From contig LSAX01000001.1 in assembly GCA_001557505.1 (NCBI GenBank), positions 5,146,001-5,210,000 on the forward strand: DNA of 64,000 nucleotides, in the 5' to 3' direction. Origin of the DNA: Reticulascus tulasneorum. Its lineage: Eukaryota > Ascomycota > Sordariomycetes > Glomerellales > Reticulascaceae. This document shows, piece after piece, positions 1-11,200 of the stretch. The position numbers were made by a program, and so were the translations under genes. Position 1 is the stretch's first letter; the number at the start of each line of letters is the position of its first letter. The notes under the pieces were generated by a model. The model was given only the letters and a program-made list of their open reading frames with translations, made no database searches and was not told the DNA's origin.

Positions 1-1338
1 AGTACAAAGTAATTACGGAGGAACGCTTCAATAAAAGTTATGAGCTTTGCCAAGGAGTTCTCTGAGCAGGGGTAATTGAGCGAGACAATTTCAACCAATT
101 ATAGCGAAAGAATTGAAGTACTTAGGTAGTCTCTCAGGCCTCACTAGTCGCTACATGTTTTGATTATAGTGGTTTTAGTGGATAGTATTCTGCCAGCTGC
201 CCCCTATAAACTTAGCGCTTATAGCACCAAGTACGATATTTGTAGTCCGTATAGCCTGCCGCTCTCCGTACTTGAACAGATGCACCTCGGATATCCACCA
301 GAACAACCCCCCTGAGCGGCAACGGCGTGGCTCAACCTGAAGACTTTTGGAGCGGGCATTGTAATCTGTACCGTCACTAGTGGTTATTACAGGAAGGGCG
401 GCCTGGCTACTGCTGGCAACTGCAGGCCCACCACGCTACTAATAACCATGCCACGTCACAGATTACGAGTTGAGTGATTCCACGTCCGTATTTGTCCTGT
501 ACTACAGCGCGCGTGAGAACTCGAATAGCTTCGCATCACGATCATATCCAGCTAGAAGACTCGATTCACCCCGGAGAACTTGTAGTAGACGTGTGTATTC
601 GCTCATCTGACAAATAATTCGATTGCTGGCCTCACTTACCGAGATGTGGTCCTTGTGCGATAAAGGTGGATCAATAAGCGGAAGCAGCATGGAGGAACCT
701 TTTTCAAATGACCTGACCAAGCAGCAAGCATATCAAACACCTACCTTGATACAAGAAGGTATCGAGACTGTTGCCAGACAAGTCGATAGCCCGAGCCTCC
801 TACAGCAACATTGCAAAGTTTCTTTCTCCGGATGATCTATGCCGATGGAAGAATGCATCATCAACATCACAGTCCAGATACCTTAGTAATAACAATGGTG
901 TCCAAAAGTACCCGGTAATTTAGTGCTACCTTACTTGCTTACGTTGCAAAGCTGAACCAGTTGCCTAATGAGGCAGTGAGAGGCCCAGAGATAGCCGCGA
1001 GCCATGCACTGCATCTCACTGAATTACCCCACATGCCCACTAAATAATTAGCACTAACTACGTAGGCTATCAGACGTGGCGTCTACGCGTTCATGGACGA
1101 TACATGGTGAAGAAAAGTCAACCCATGGATGGCATCCTGCAGGATTGCATTGGCCGGTTTATCCCTGGTCATCCAACGTCGACTCTACCCATTGACGTAC
1201 ATCTCGACACACTAGGCTTCTCTGTTTCTGTCATCATCTTGTATATATAATTTCTTGGCCGTCCGGCAATCATGTCCATTGGAGAACAGGTTCCGTCACT
1301 TGCAGAGTAATCGCACCCCTTGACGACCCAATTCCGCC
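1..1338. other. Intergenic, no supported gene
   Basis: This stretch has normal base composition. The only open frames are short and overlap on both strands, with no recognisable domain or signal peptide. The last ~100 bases form the promoter and leader of the carboxypeptidase gene. I see no repeats or RNA genes here. Confidence 0.6.
1242..1250 (+). promoter_or_regulatory. Possible TATA box of the carboxypeptidase gene
   Basis: A TATATATAA string lies about 90 bases upstream of the ATG at 1339, a plausible spacing for a fungal TATA element. It is read from sequence only; no start site is known. Confidence 0.35.
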
Positions 1339-3413
1339 ATGTTCACTGGCAATCTGATACTGGCGTGTCTCGTGGGGTTAACGAGCGCCCAGTTCCCTCC
1401 CACTCCAGAGGGCGTTACCCTCCTGAAGTCCAGGTTCCACGAGAATGTGACCATTTCATACAAAGAGGTCCGTGTCTATCAGTGTCTTCATGATCCCAAG
1501 CGAGCTGCCTTCCTGACCGGTTCTGTGCACAGCCCGGTATCTGCGAGACTACCCCAGGTGTGATGTCTTATTCCGGCTACGTCCACCTCCCCCCCGGTTT
1601 CCTTGAGGACGGCAGTGGTGAGGCTCAAAACTATCCAATCAATACGTGAGTCACATAATACGCCGATTTTGCCAATCCTCGTTTATCGCATGCGCCAACC
1701 TCAATCACCATAGGTTCTTCTGGTTCTTCGAAGCCCGAGAGGATCCCGAGAATGCTCCTCTGGCAATCTGGCTCAACGGCGGCCCCGGGGGCTCATCGCT
1801 CATGGGCCTTCTCGAAGAAAATGGCCCCTGCTTCGTTGGGCCTGACTCCAAGACCACGTGGCTGAACCCCTGGAGTTGGAATAACGAGGTGAACATGTTG
1901 TATATAGACCAACCGGTCCAAGTTGGCTTCTCGTACGATGTTCCAACGAACGGCACCTTGGAACCCGAAGAGAATGGAGCAGAGCTTCACATAGTCCCAG
2001 CAGATTTTGCCGATGGAGTACCAGAGTCGAATTTCACCAGCCACGTTGGCACTTTTAGCAGCCAGCAGCTCGTGCAAACAGCCAACAGCACGGCACACGC
2101 AGCCCATGCACTTTGGCACTTTGCACAGACCTGGTTCCAAGAATTTCCCTTCTACAAACCGGCCGATGACCGCATCAGCCTCTGGGCAGAAAGCTACGGA
2201 GGTCATTACGGACCCGGTTTCATGCGCTTCTTCCAAGAGCAGAATGAGAAGATTGCCAATGGAAGCTCGAAAGAGCAGGGTGCTCACTATCTCCATCTCG
2301 ATACGCTAGGCATCGTCAATGGTCTCATTGACGCCGTCATACAAGCAGAATCTTGGATTGAATTTCCTTACAATAACGTGAGTACATAATTGAGCCTCGA
2401 AACTGGTCTCTCAGTTCGAGTCTGATGGTTGCTAACTTGCCTACAAGACATATGGCATCCAGCTATTCAATCAATCCGTGTATGATGAGCTCATGTACAA
2501 CTGGAACCGTCCAGATGGCTGCAAGAAGCACATAGCTGATTGCCAGGATTCTCTCAAGGGCCAAGATCCTATCTTCATCAACCGAGGGGGCAAGAATCTG
2601 TCTGAAGTGTGTGGCGAGGTTGTCGACAACTGTGTTAATGGTGTCATCGATAAGTATCAGCATCTGGACGGCGCCTGGTACGACATTGGTCACCATAAGC
2701 ATGATCCGTTTCCTCCCCCATACTTGTATGGCTATCTGACCGAAGAGAGTACTCTCCTTGCACTAGGCGTGCCTGTGAACTACACGGAGTCTTCATCGGC
2801 GGTCGGTGAGACATTTCAGAGCACCCATGACGTCATACATGGCGGTTTCCTAGAATCCATCGCGTATCTACTCGACAGCGGAGTCAAAGTCCACATGATG
2901 TATGGCGATCGGGACTACGGTTGCAACTGGATTGGCGGCGAGAGGGCAAGCCTAGCTGTGCCATATGCTCGCGCCGCCGATTTCGCCGATGCCGGTTACT
3001 CCCCACTGGTCACCACTGATGGCATCGGTGGTATGACACGCCAACTCGGCAACTACAGCTTTTCTCGCGTCTTTCAGGCCGGACACGAAGTTCCTTCGTA
3101 CCAGCCGGCTGCCGCGTACGCAATATTCATGCGTGCAACATTCAACCGCGACATCACAACAGGCTTGATCCCTGTCACGGACGATCTTTCAACAATTGGG
3201 CCCAAGTCCACTTGGCACATTAAAAATGTACCACCAGAGAGCCCTTCTCCGAAATGCTACATTCTGAAACCCATTACTTGCGTCCCGGAGATTTGGGAAA
3301 AGGTCAAAGCAGGTACAGTTGTGGTAAAGGATTGGTTTGTCGTTGCCGAGACCGATAGCATACAGGTCCTGGAGTCAGGTGGTGACGACCAACAGATTAT
3401 GGAGGAGTTATAA
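1339..3413 (+). CDS. Secreted serine carboxypeptidase, peptidase family S10
   Basis: Serine carboxypeptidase removing C-terminal residues from peptides, probably outside the cell or in the vacuole. I join exons 1339-1467, 1533-1645, 1714-2377 and 2448-3413 (introns 65, 68 and 70 bp; GCTAAC branch site in the last) into 623 residues, a normal S10 length. Residues 1-18 look like a signal peptide. The oxyanion motif LNGGPGG follows exon 2. The nucleophile Ser lies in AESYGGHYG (about residue 241), the acid in GDRDYGCNW (about 458) and the His in [10 protein letters not shown] (about 515), so the triad is complete. Many N-glycosylation sequons (NVT, NFT, NST, NGS, NYT, NYS) support secretion. The second G of the nucleophile motif replaces the commoner A. 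Splice sites are inferred from family alignment; the ATG has a matching leader and TATA. Confidence 0.93.
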
Positions 3414-3606
3414 AGATCATGATCTGGCGTTATCATGCATGATAGACTCCAACTCTTGACCCCTACGTATTCTGTCAAGAGGACATAATAATCTCCACGC
3501 TGGTTGGACAGTTTAAAAACATCGAGGCATGGGAAGACACTTTAGTTTAAAACAAGTCAGCACCAAGTTCTCAATAAGAATCTTGAGCCAGTCGTCTACG
3601 AAGAGA

Positions 3607-4577
3607 CTAAGTAAAGCGAATGACCGACGGGCATGGTGCCTCGTTGAAGTCGCTAATGCGCATCTCTTTCACGACATTGATCTGGTCATTTGGTGCATTC
3701 CAAATTCTCTCTCCCGAGTCCATCATCAATCCTACGTGGTGGATCGTGTCCCAGTCACCGCAGTCGCAAGAACCACCAAAGAACACTGCATCCCCTGCCT
3801 TACGCTGAGCATACTGGTATTTCTTGTACTTTAGCCTCGACTCCGAGGCACAGTACATTGCGCCCGTCACGCGCAGTTCTTCCGTGAACAGATCCCTTCC
3901 TGTAACACGACAGAGTGCCCAGCAGACAAGCCCGGAGCAGTCATATCCTATTTCCCCATGGTCGTCGGGTGGCAGATCGCCTGTAGGTCCATTGCAGCTA
4001 CCACCGCCCCAAGCATCTATGAATAAAAGTCAGACGTTGTACTCACTGACTCTCATGGAACTGGAGAGCTTTCAAGATGCATGAATCTGATGGATTGCAT
4101 TGGGATCTTGCTCACATGGTGTGCCAGCGGCTGTCATTGCCTGCTCAAGCACCCTCTTCCCGATGTCTCCAGTGTTGCCTTTAAGACAGCACTGAACATC
4201 TTGGGGACCAGGGCAGTAGTTTCCTGGGTCAAATGTCCCTCCTGGGCAGCCGTTGTTTGAGACGCTGCGACAAAAGCCAGATTTGCTTCCCACGTTGCAG
4301 GTTATCTCCACGCAGCACTATCTCATTATGGGTCAGAGTTCAGATCCCTAGAGCTTGGATGGTCAAGACGAACCTGTACATCATTAGGGTCATTTGGACA
4401 GAAGGGCTGGGGATAAGAAATGCCCCTGCAATTCGAGGTATATTGGCAGGTGCCTGTGCCTTCGGTGCCTCTGCAAGAGTCTCCGATTGAACGACCAAAT
4501 ACGTCTTCCTCATACGGAGTTGCGCAAGTGCCCGTTATGAGGGCCCCGACAATGGCAACGGGGAATAAGTGATGCAT
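3607..4577 (-). CDS. Secreted NlpC/P60-type cysteine peptidase with two Cys-rich N-terminal repeats
   Basis: Probable extracellular NlpC/P60 hydrolase; family members usually cut D-gamma-glutamyl or related bonds of bacterial peptidoglycan. Exons are 4577-4374, 4317-4116 and 4016-3607 (introns 56 and 99 bp), giving 271 residues. The second donor (GTGAGC, 4115) is fixed by the domain start: splicing produces GTPYAWGGGS, the usual opening of the fold. Residues 1-17 are a signal peptide. Two Cys-rich repeats follow, each ending in DVQCC. The catalytic Cys is in YDCSGL (about residue 162), the structural turn in AGDAVFF, and the His in IHHVGLM (about 228-229). I start at the ATG at 4577, whose Met directly precedes a hydrophobic signal segment. 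The family is chiefly bacterial; fungal copies are secreted and may act on competing bacteria, which is inference here. It is convergent with the carboxypeptidase, with 193 bp between stops. Confidence 0.85.
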
Positions 4578-5805
4578 CGTTTCCTTTATTGGAGCCACAC
4601 GGTTGGACTTCTATAAATTCAATCTAAGAGTTGACAAACCTCCTTTGGCCCTCATGAATTTTAGGTTGACGCACATGGAAAGCTCTGGAACCGACCGGCG
4701 ATATCGTACCTTTATAATACCGCTGGATGATTACGATTACCATCGCATTCCATTGCCAGGAGCGGCTGGCGATACCGAGAGCCTTGAGCCCTGGAATCGT
4801 TCTGAGCAGTTCCAATCGCAGAATCCGAGCAAAGCGAAAATGGGCCTTGTGTGATGACACCCTTCCCAGATCCTGGTGCTGTATGCCAATCCAATCAAAG
4901 CCTCGGCGGGCACACAGGGCTGAAAGTATCGCCGAACATTCCAGACTCCGCCACTGGCTTCGCTACTTGCTAAAGAGTGTGGGACGAGGATCTGGGATAC
5001 GAGACACATGCAGATCAATATCTTTTCGGAGGCATTGTGGCGCCGTATTACCCGGTGGGCGTTCTTTTGCTGCGGGTCTTCGCCGCGGCCCAAGCATAAT
5101 CAAGGGACTTGATATTGTCGGCTGAAGATAGAGTTCGGGACCTCAAACGTCGCATCGGTCACTGTCTACCCCTAGCAGGACAATAAGACGGGACATCGAG
5201 GGAAAGTCCTGCTTGGGTCACGTTCAAAAACTGGGTTCATAGAGAAACTTGAATTTTGGATATTGTTTAATGTTCAGTCAATGGTCGGATCAATTTGTGG
5301 CAATGGCCATGTATATCTCGTCTATTCCTCAATCGTAATGTGTAGTTCACGGATAGGTAACAGCCATACGAGCAGGCTCTGGTGGTCGGTCATCTGCAGT
5401 CCCTTTTGGGAAGCCTTCGGGGCGAATTGACCTTCTCTCTGTTCAATGTCGTGAACAGCGTCGGGATTTCGCCAGTGTCCATCTTCCTTCTCGTCGTCTA
5501 ATCTTACACATATCGTACAGCACAATAACCCAGCGAAGACCCCTGTGAATGGATATCATGTCCCATGTGCGGTACTCAGAAGTGGGACCAAAAAGACCAA
5601 CCGCCTATTCGAACCTACTATGGTCGATGGATCAAAGATGGCGGGCCAAAGGTCCACGGCCATCTCGAAATTGGTTTCCGCAAGCTCGGCGGGTTGGCAA
5701 TGCCGGGTCCTGGTACCATCTCTTTCAACTGAATTGAGAACTGTAGCGCGAGTTTGAGGTCTCGGAATCGTCGTAAAACAGTAATCGTCCACTCCAAGCT
5801 ACCGT
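4578..5805. other. Intergenic, nothing recognised
   Basis: About 1.2 kb between the NlpC/P60 gene and the membrane protein gene. Short open frames exist on both strands, but none has a domain, a signal sequence or a convincing splice pattern. Confidence 0.5.
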
Positions 5806-6441
5806 TCAGAAGTTGGAAGCTGGCTGTCTAGCCCACGTCGAGGCTCTGGGATCCCACTTCTTCGTCATGCTCTGCTGCCATTCGATCTCGTCCTCGAGTT
5901 GGTCAAACCGACGACGGCGGGCGAAAGGCCACTTGCTTTTTCGATATAAGGTCCCAAGGACGATACCCAGAATGATCACGCCACCAACGATGCCGAGAGA
6001 AATAGGAAGTGCAGGCATCAGAGCTGCAGCGCTACTAGATGTCTCTGACGTGCTAGACTCTGCAGGGAGAGGAGCAGAGATCGAAGAGGAAGGGATGGCA
6101 GGCGCTGATGTTATTGAAATCGACGAAGTGATTGGTATTGTTGTTATGAGCGCCGATGTCGATGTTGTGTCCGCAATCTCGGTTTCTGGTAGGTTGGTAT
6201 CTGGTGTGGACGATATGACAAATGTTGTCAGCGGTCGCGGGGCCACGAGGGACGTCGTTTCCACCTCGAGCGAAGATGAGGCGGTGGTCCTTTCAGCGAC
6301 CGGCGCTGAAGTAGTCTCGGGAGGAACGTCCCGTGATGTTGTAGATGTGGCGTCAGCTACGTCGCCGAGAAGTGGCCCGAGAAGCGGAACATCAGTGGAT
6401 ATGCCGAGGTTGGGAAGAAGTCCTGGTAGAAGGCCAGCCAT
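5806..6441 (-). CDS. Ser/Thr-rich single-span membrane protein, unknown function
   Basis: A 211-residue open frame starting at an ATG in good context (AAAATGG). I do not recognise a named family. Residues ~30-140 are dominated by Ser, Thr, Pro and Ala, as in heavily O-mannosylated surface stalks. One strongly hydrophobic segment lies at about 145-167, followed by basic residues (RRRR) and a charged, Trp-containing tail of about 40 residues, the usual topology of a type I protein with a cytosolic tail. The layout resembles fungal wall-stress sensors of the Wsc/Mid2 kind, but no WSC cysteine domain is visible. There is no obvious signal peptide: the start is merely Leu/Pro-rich. The frame stays open for a short way upstream, so a signal-bearing 5' exon may have been missed. 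The frame is intact and its composition unlike noise. Confidence 0.6.
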   Translation of the reverse strand: MAGLLPGLLPNLGISTDVPLLGPLLGDVADATSTTSRDVPPETTSAPVAERTTASSSLEVETTSLVAPRPLTTFVISSTPDTNLPETEIADTTSTSALITTIPITSSISITSAPAIPSSSISAPLPAESSTSETSSSAAALMPALPISLGIVGGVIILGIVLGTLYRKSKWPFARRRRFDQLEDEIEWQQSMTKKWDPRASTWARQPASNF

Positions 6442-8028
6442 TTTTGCGGTTCGTAATGTTTTCGAAGAGGTAGTTTGATCAATGCGAGAGAGTTTTGTAT
6501 AGGCGTTGTGCAGCGCCGGTAGCTGTTGTAGGAAAGGGCTGAAAATCCGAGTTTACCTTGCTTGATGAAATATTTTCAATTCATGGCGGTCGAAAAGTCG
6601 AAGGACTCACGGTCTAGGGATGCAGTCCTCTTTTGATGTACAATGATAGGACGTTCAAGGTTTGTCTGAGTTCCCTCCTGAATCGGGATAGGCAGGGGCT
6701 GCCGTCTCATGGCCCTGCATGCAGGGCGTTTCAAGTCTCCGGAATGTTTGAGCGACAGTCGATTACAGCCCCAATGAAACCACTTCTTGCTTTTCCCCAG
6801 GTAACGGGGGTCTGAATTCGGAATCGAGTGGCCGATCAGATCAACTCTCCCCGCACCACATTGGTAAGGGTAGCCCCGCGCGTCCCTGTCATATCCCAAG
6901 CCGCCGAGCCTGTCAATCAGGGGAAGTGGAGATCTTCCAAGCCGCCACACGGGCTCACTGGGGCTGCAAGTGTCCTGTGATCGATCTGTGAGTTGCGTCT
7001 TAGTCCAGCCTTTGTTCGCAAATCCTCCATGCCAAACTGGCATTGACCGCCGCATTGGGCGGTTCCTGGCTGCTCATTTGGTCTAAAAGGATAGAGTCAA
7101 GTACCCACGTACCTAGCTATGTACACAACTAGGTAATTACCTTAAAACAACCTGATAAGTGACAAAATACCAGGAACAGACCCGTTGTTAATGCATGTTC
7201 GCGGATCTCACTACGTGATTTCAATCGTCCCTCCGTCCCCTACGTAGTAGAACCATTCCGATCGGCAGTATGCGAGGTGGGTCAGGCGTGACAGTCCCTA
7301 CCGTGTCCATGGTCTGTTTACTGCCCGCCTGTATCTCTGTTAGCAGCCCAACTAAGATGCTAAGCTAGTCATCCGCCATCTTCGGTACCCAGCAAATCAC
7401 CTCAAAAGTTTTGGATGGACAAATCGTGGCAATACCGATGCCTAGCAGGCGGTGTTCGTCACCTTTGAGGTTGCCGCTACTGGTTCTATGCCTTGTAACG
7501 GTACAATCCAATGATTCCAGTCTTTCAGAACGGAAGAGAATAGACTATGTTTAGCCTGCCGACCCTCACAAAATATCAGGTTGTAAGGCGAAGAACAAGT
7601 TCATACTCACCACACAGTAGTGCAACGGATTCGGCCGAGTGCCTGAGGAGTGCCAAACGAATCTCTGCAATGATAAGGGCGGCATAGATTGAACGTGGAT
7701 GGGGTGAACTCGCCACCATTTACATTCATACTCTGGTCAGTTTCTCGGTGGCAACAGACAATGCTTAAGTAGAATAGCTTGGTCGACCTCTATGGGTAGA
7801 ACCTTATCATTTGGAAGATCTTTAGCATAAAGATGCACTGTTTACCCAGCAGTCACCCGGGTAAAAACAATCGCCTATTAATAGTAGCGATATCTCATCG
7901 AGGCTATTCGCCCAGGTTCTAGAACCTCTATTTAGACCCACAATCTACCCAGGCTTCCCAACTTCCCCTTGACTTGGTGGTAAACTTTCTGATTTGAAAT
8001 TTTCGATGGTCTAGTCTTGCTGCAAATG
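6442..8028. other. Intergenic flank of AT block 1
   Basis: About 1.6 kb of normal-composition DNA. An open frame on the minus strand (6576-7055) has no recognisable content. Composition stays mixed up to the LTR edge at 8029, so the switch to AT-rich sequence coincides with the element rather than preceding it. Confidence 0.5.
8024..8028. repeat. Target-site duplication AAATG, left copy
   Basis: The five bases AAATG immediately before the left outer LTR recur immediately after the right outer LTR (29639-29643). This is the 5-bp duplication expected from LTR-retrotransposon integrase and fixes both ends of the insertion. Confidence 0.9.
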
Positions 8029-8275
8029 TGTCAGGGCCAGCGCCTATAGGAGTTGTAGTATAGAGTGAAGGGGCACGTGGCTTGGTCATTGTAGGCCTCT
8101 TGCTAGGTAGGTGTATGTAGATGATGGTTTTTATCTCTGAATTTCTTAGGTCTACCTCGGGGCCCTCTTGCTCTATATAGCTTTGACCTTCGTGGTTCTT
8201 CTTAGTGGTAGGTAGTAGGGGCCTCCCTGGTTTATTACCTTGTCTTTTTTCTTAAGGTCTTGATTATTTGTGATA
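8029..8275 (-). repeat. Outer LTR, left copy (3' LTR of block-1 gypsy)
   Basis: 247 bp starting TGTCA and ending TGATA (ancestral TGACA with one C-to-T change). It aligns base for base with 29392-29638, differing mainly by C/T and G/A transitions. Its outer half is nearly unmutated while the half facing the block is AT-shifted. Confidence 0.92.
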
Positions 8276-11200
8276 AGATATTTGCTTTTTGTAGATCTTA
8301 TTTTTGAGATTATTAGCCTTAGAGTGAACAATCGTCTTTTGTTTATTTATATTTTTAGATATTTTATAGTTATTTTATTATATTTAATTTATTAGGTAAT
8401 ATATTTTGTTAAAGGTTAAAGAGCCTTAGTTTTTTTGCTTTTTATCGTAATAATAAAACTTAATAAATTTTATAGATTTAGTAAATAATAGCTTTTTATT
8501 CGTTTTGTTTTTTTATTAGTTTATTATTATGATTTTATATATTAATAGTTAGATAATTATAATTAGTTATATTAAAAAGGTTTAATAATCTTTTTCCTTT
8601 TTATCTTAAATTAGTGAATATATTTTAAACTTATATTAAATATTATAATTATATTTTATTACTTAATTTATATAAAATTATCGCTTTTTAATATTAATTT
8701 TTCTAATTTTTTTTTTATTTATATTTTTTATAATAATAATAGTAATAATAATAATATTTTTATTATTATTATCTAATAGTTAATTAATTATTATTTATTA
8801 TTTATTTATTTAGTTTTTAACTATTATTATGTTTGTTATATTTTATATTATTATTAACTTTATTATTACCTAAGAGGTCTTTTATTAACGTTATTTTTAT
8901 TATTTAGGAAATTAGGTTAATAAAATACTTTTTATATATGTTGATAATATTTATAAGTTCTTATTTGTTATCTAATTAGTATTTTATTAATAAACTAATA
9001 TTAACTTTTTATAATTGTTTTTATTAAGTATATTAGTTATCTTAGTGTTAATAATAAGCTTTATATTATTATGAGTCTTATTATTTTCTTAATAATTAGT
9101 CTCTGGTTAACTTTTAGTAGCTTTTTAACGTTTTTAAAGTTTGTGGTTAGGTCTTTTAGGTTATAATCGTCGTTAGTGGAACTTAAACCGTAAGTGAGAT
9201 TTCTTAACTATTATCTTATTAATATTTATTTACTAACTTTTTATTAGGATATTATGTAGGTTATTTAGACTAAGGTTAAAAAAGGTTTATAGGTTTTAAA
9301 GAATAAAAAAATAATATCCGCTAAACGTCTAACCGCTTCTTAATAATAAGAAGTTAAAGAGCGTAAAGAATGTAAAATATTAATGGTAGAGTTTATTAAT
9401 GTTACTTTTTAGTAGATTAAGCGGTATATAGGTTTTTTCTTAGAGTTATATTAGTTAGTCGTAAATTTCTTTTTTGATATTTAATTAATATCTCTTATTA
9501 ATATATCTAGGTAAAATAATAAAGCTTTCTAAACTGATGTTAATAATAATAATAACGAGGATGATGATTTGCTGTTTAGTCTTAGTAATGATGATGTTTA
9601 GTTCTTAGTCCTTAGCTGGTATCTTTTTGATATCTGTCTGTTATTTTTTTATAGAAAAGCTTTTATAGATATTTATTACTTTTTCTTTTATAGTAAAATA
9701 AAAGTTTTAAGTTATCTGTTATAGGTTACTAGTTAGGTATTAGCTAGTCTGATATTTATCTCTTACCGACTTATTATAAGAAAAATTCTTTTTCCTAAAC
9801 TTTTATTATAGATAATTTTATCTATCTTTCTATTAGGTCTATCTTTATGCTTAATTGTTAAGCCCTTATTAGTTAGTAAGTATTATCTTGGCCGTCTGTC
9901 TTTACTAAAATCTTATTTCTAAAGTTTGGTTTTAGTTGTTTTTGTTAAGTGGTGTTCTAGTAGGTATTTATTATTAAGTTGGTTTTATATGTTTGAAGTA
10001 TATAGATGTTTAAAATGTTTTTTCTTAGCTTTTATATTACTTCCTCTTCGTTATAACCTTATTAATAGATAAAGAATTTCTTATTTCTCGGTAGCCTTTT
10101 ATATTATAAGATATCTTTTACTATATATATATCTTTTTCTATTTAGGGTGTTAACTACTAGGGAGCTAATAGTTAATTTTCTTTTAGCTTATATAGTTTT
10201 AGCGATGATATTGAGAATGTTAAGTATATTTAGTATTATTTTAGGAGGTCTAGCTAATATATTAACCTTTTATTATTTACCTTCTTAAAGATAATAAATA
10301 GACTTAGGTATTTATCTAATAGTTTCTTATTAGGCCGTTGTTATTTGATATATTTCGTTAATAATATTATAAGTTCTCTTATTTGAAAAAATATCTTTTT
10401 CTTTCTTTAATTATAATATTTCTTATAAGACCATTAATTAGCCTTTAGTATTTTAGTTAGCTAGGTATATAATTATCTTATATTTATTATTTTATCCTTA
10501 GTTAGTAATATTTCTAAATTTAGTTTTTTCGTTTTATCGAGAAGGTTAAAAGGTCTTTTTGGTTGGTAACTTATTAGTGTTTTAGTTAGTAAAGTCTTAA
10601 TTGCTAAGTATTACGAGCTGTTATATATTTGTTCTGTTATATTTAGTTTATTAGCCTAGTTATCTTATTTTATTTTATAATAAGCTTATAAGTAATATTT
10701 AAATAGCTAATTCATCTTCTCTATCTGTCTATTTGTCTAAGGGTAGTATATTATACTTAATCTTCTCTTTATAGCTAGGTAGTAGTATAATATTATTTAG
10801 TACTTATTAGTTAATAATAACCTTTTATCAGATATAATATCTTTTAGGAGCCTGAAAAGCCTTATAACATAATATAAAAACAGGTTTATAAAGTTATCTA
10901 TTATTAACATATCTATAATAAAGATATATAAGGTATATTTTGTTAATCTATATATTATTATTAAAATAACGTTATAATTAATATTAGTTTAGGTAGTAGA
11001 TGTTAGTAACCTGGTAATGAAATTTAGCGATATTTCTTATTAAGGTTTTAAGGGTATTAGGAGTAACGTTAGCTAGCCGTAAAGAAGATAGTATCTTGGT
11101 TTTATTTTCTGGTAGGTAATATATATTATGATATATCGTTTTATATCTCTTGTTAATGAGTTTTAATAATAATAATTAGTTAATCTCTTTTTTGTCTTTA

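Noticed and set aside
1793..2296. Minus-strand open frame of 167 codons
   Set aside because: It lies antisense within an exon of the serine carboxypeptidase, whose frame carries the full catalytic set.
6576..7055. Minus-strand open frame of 159 codons
   Set aside because: No domain, signal or splice context; could at most be leader of the membrane-protein gene.
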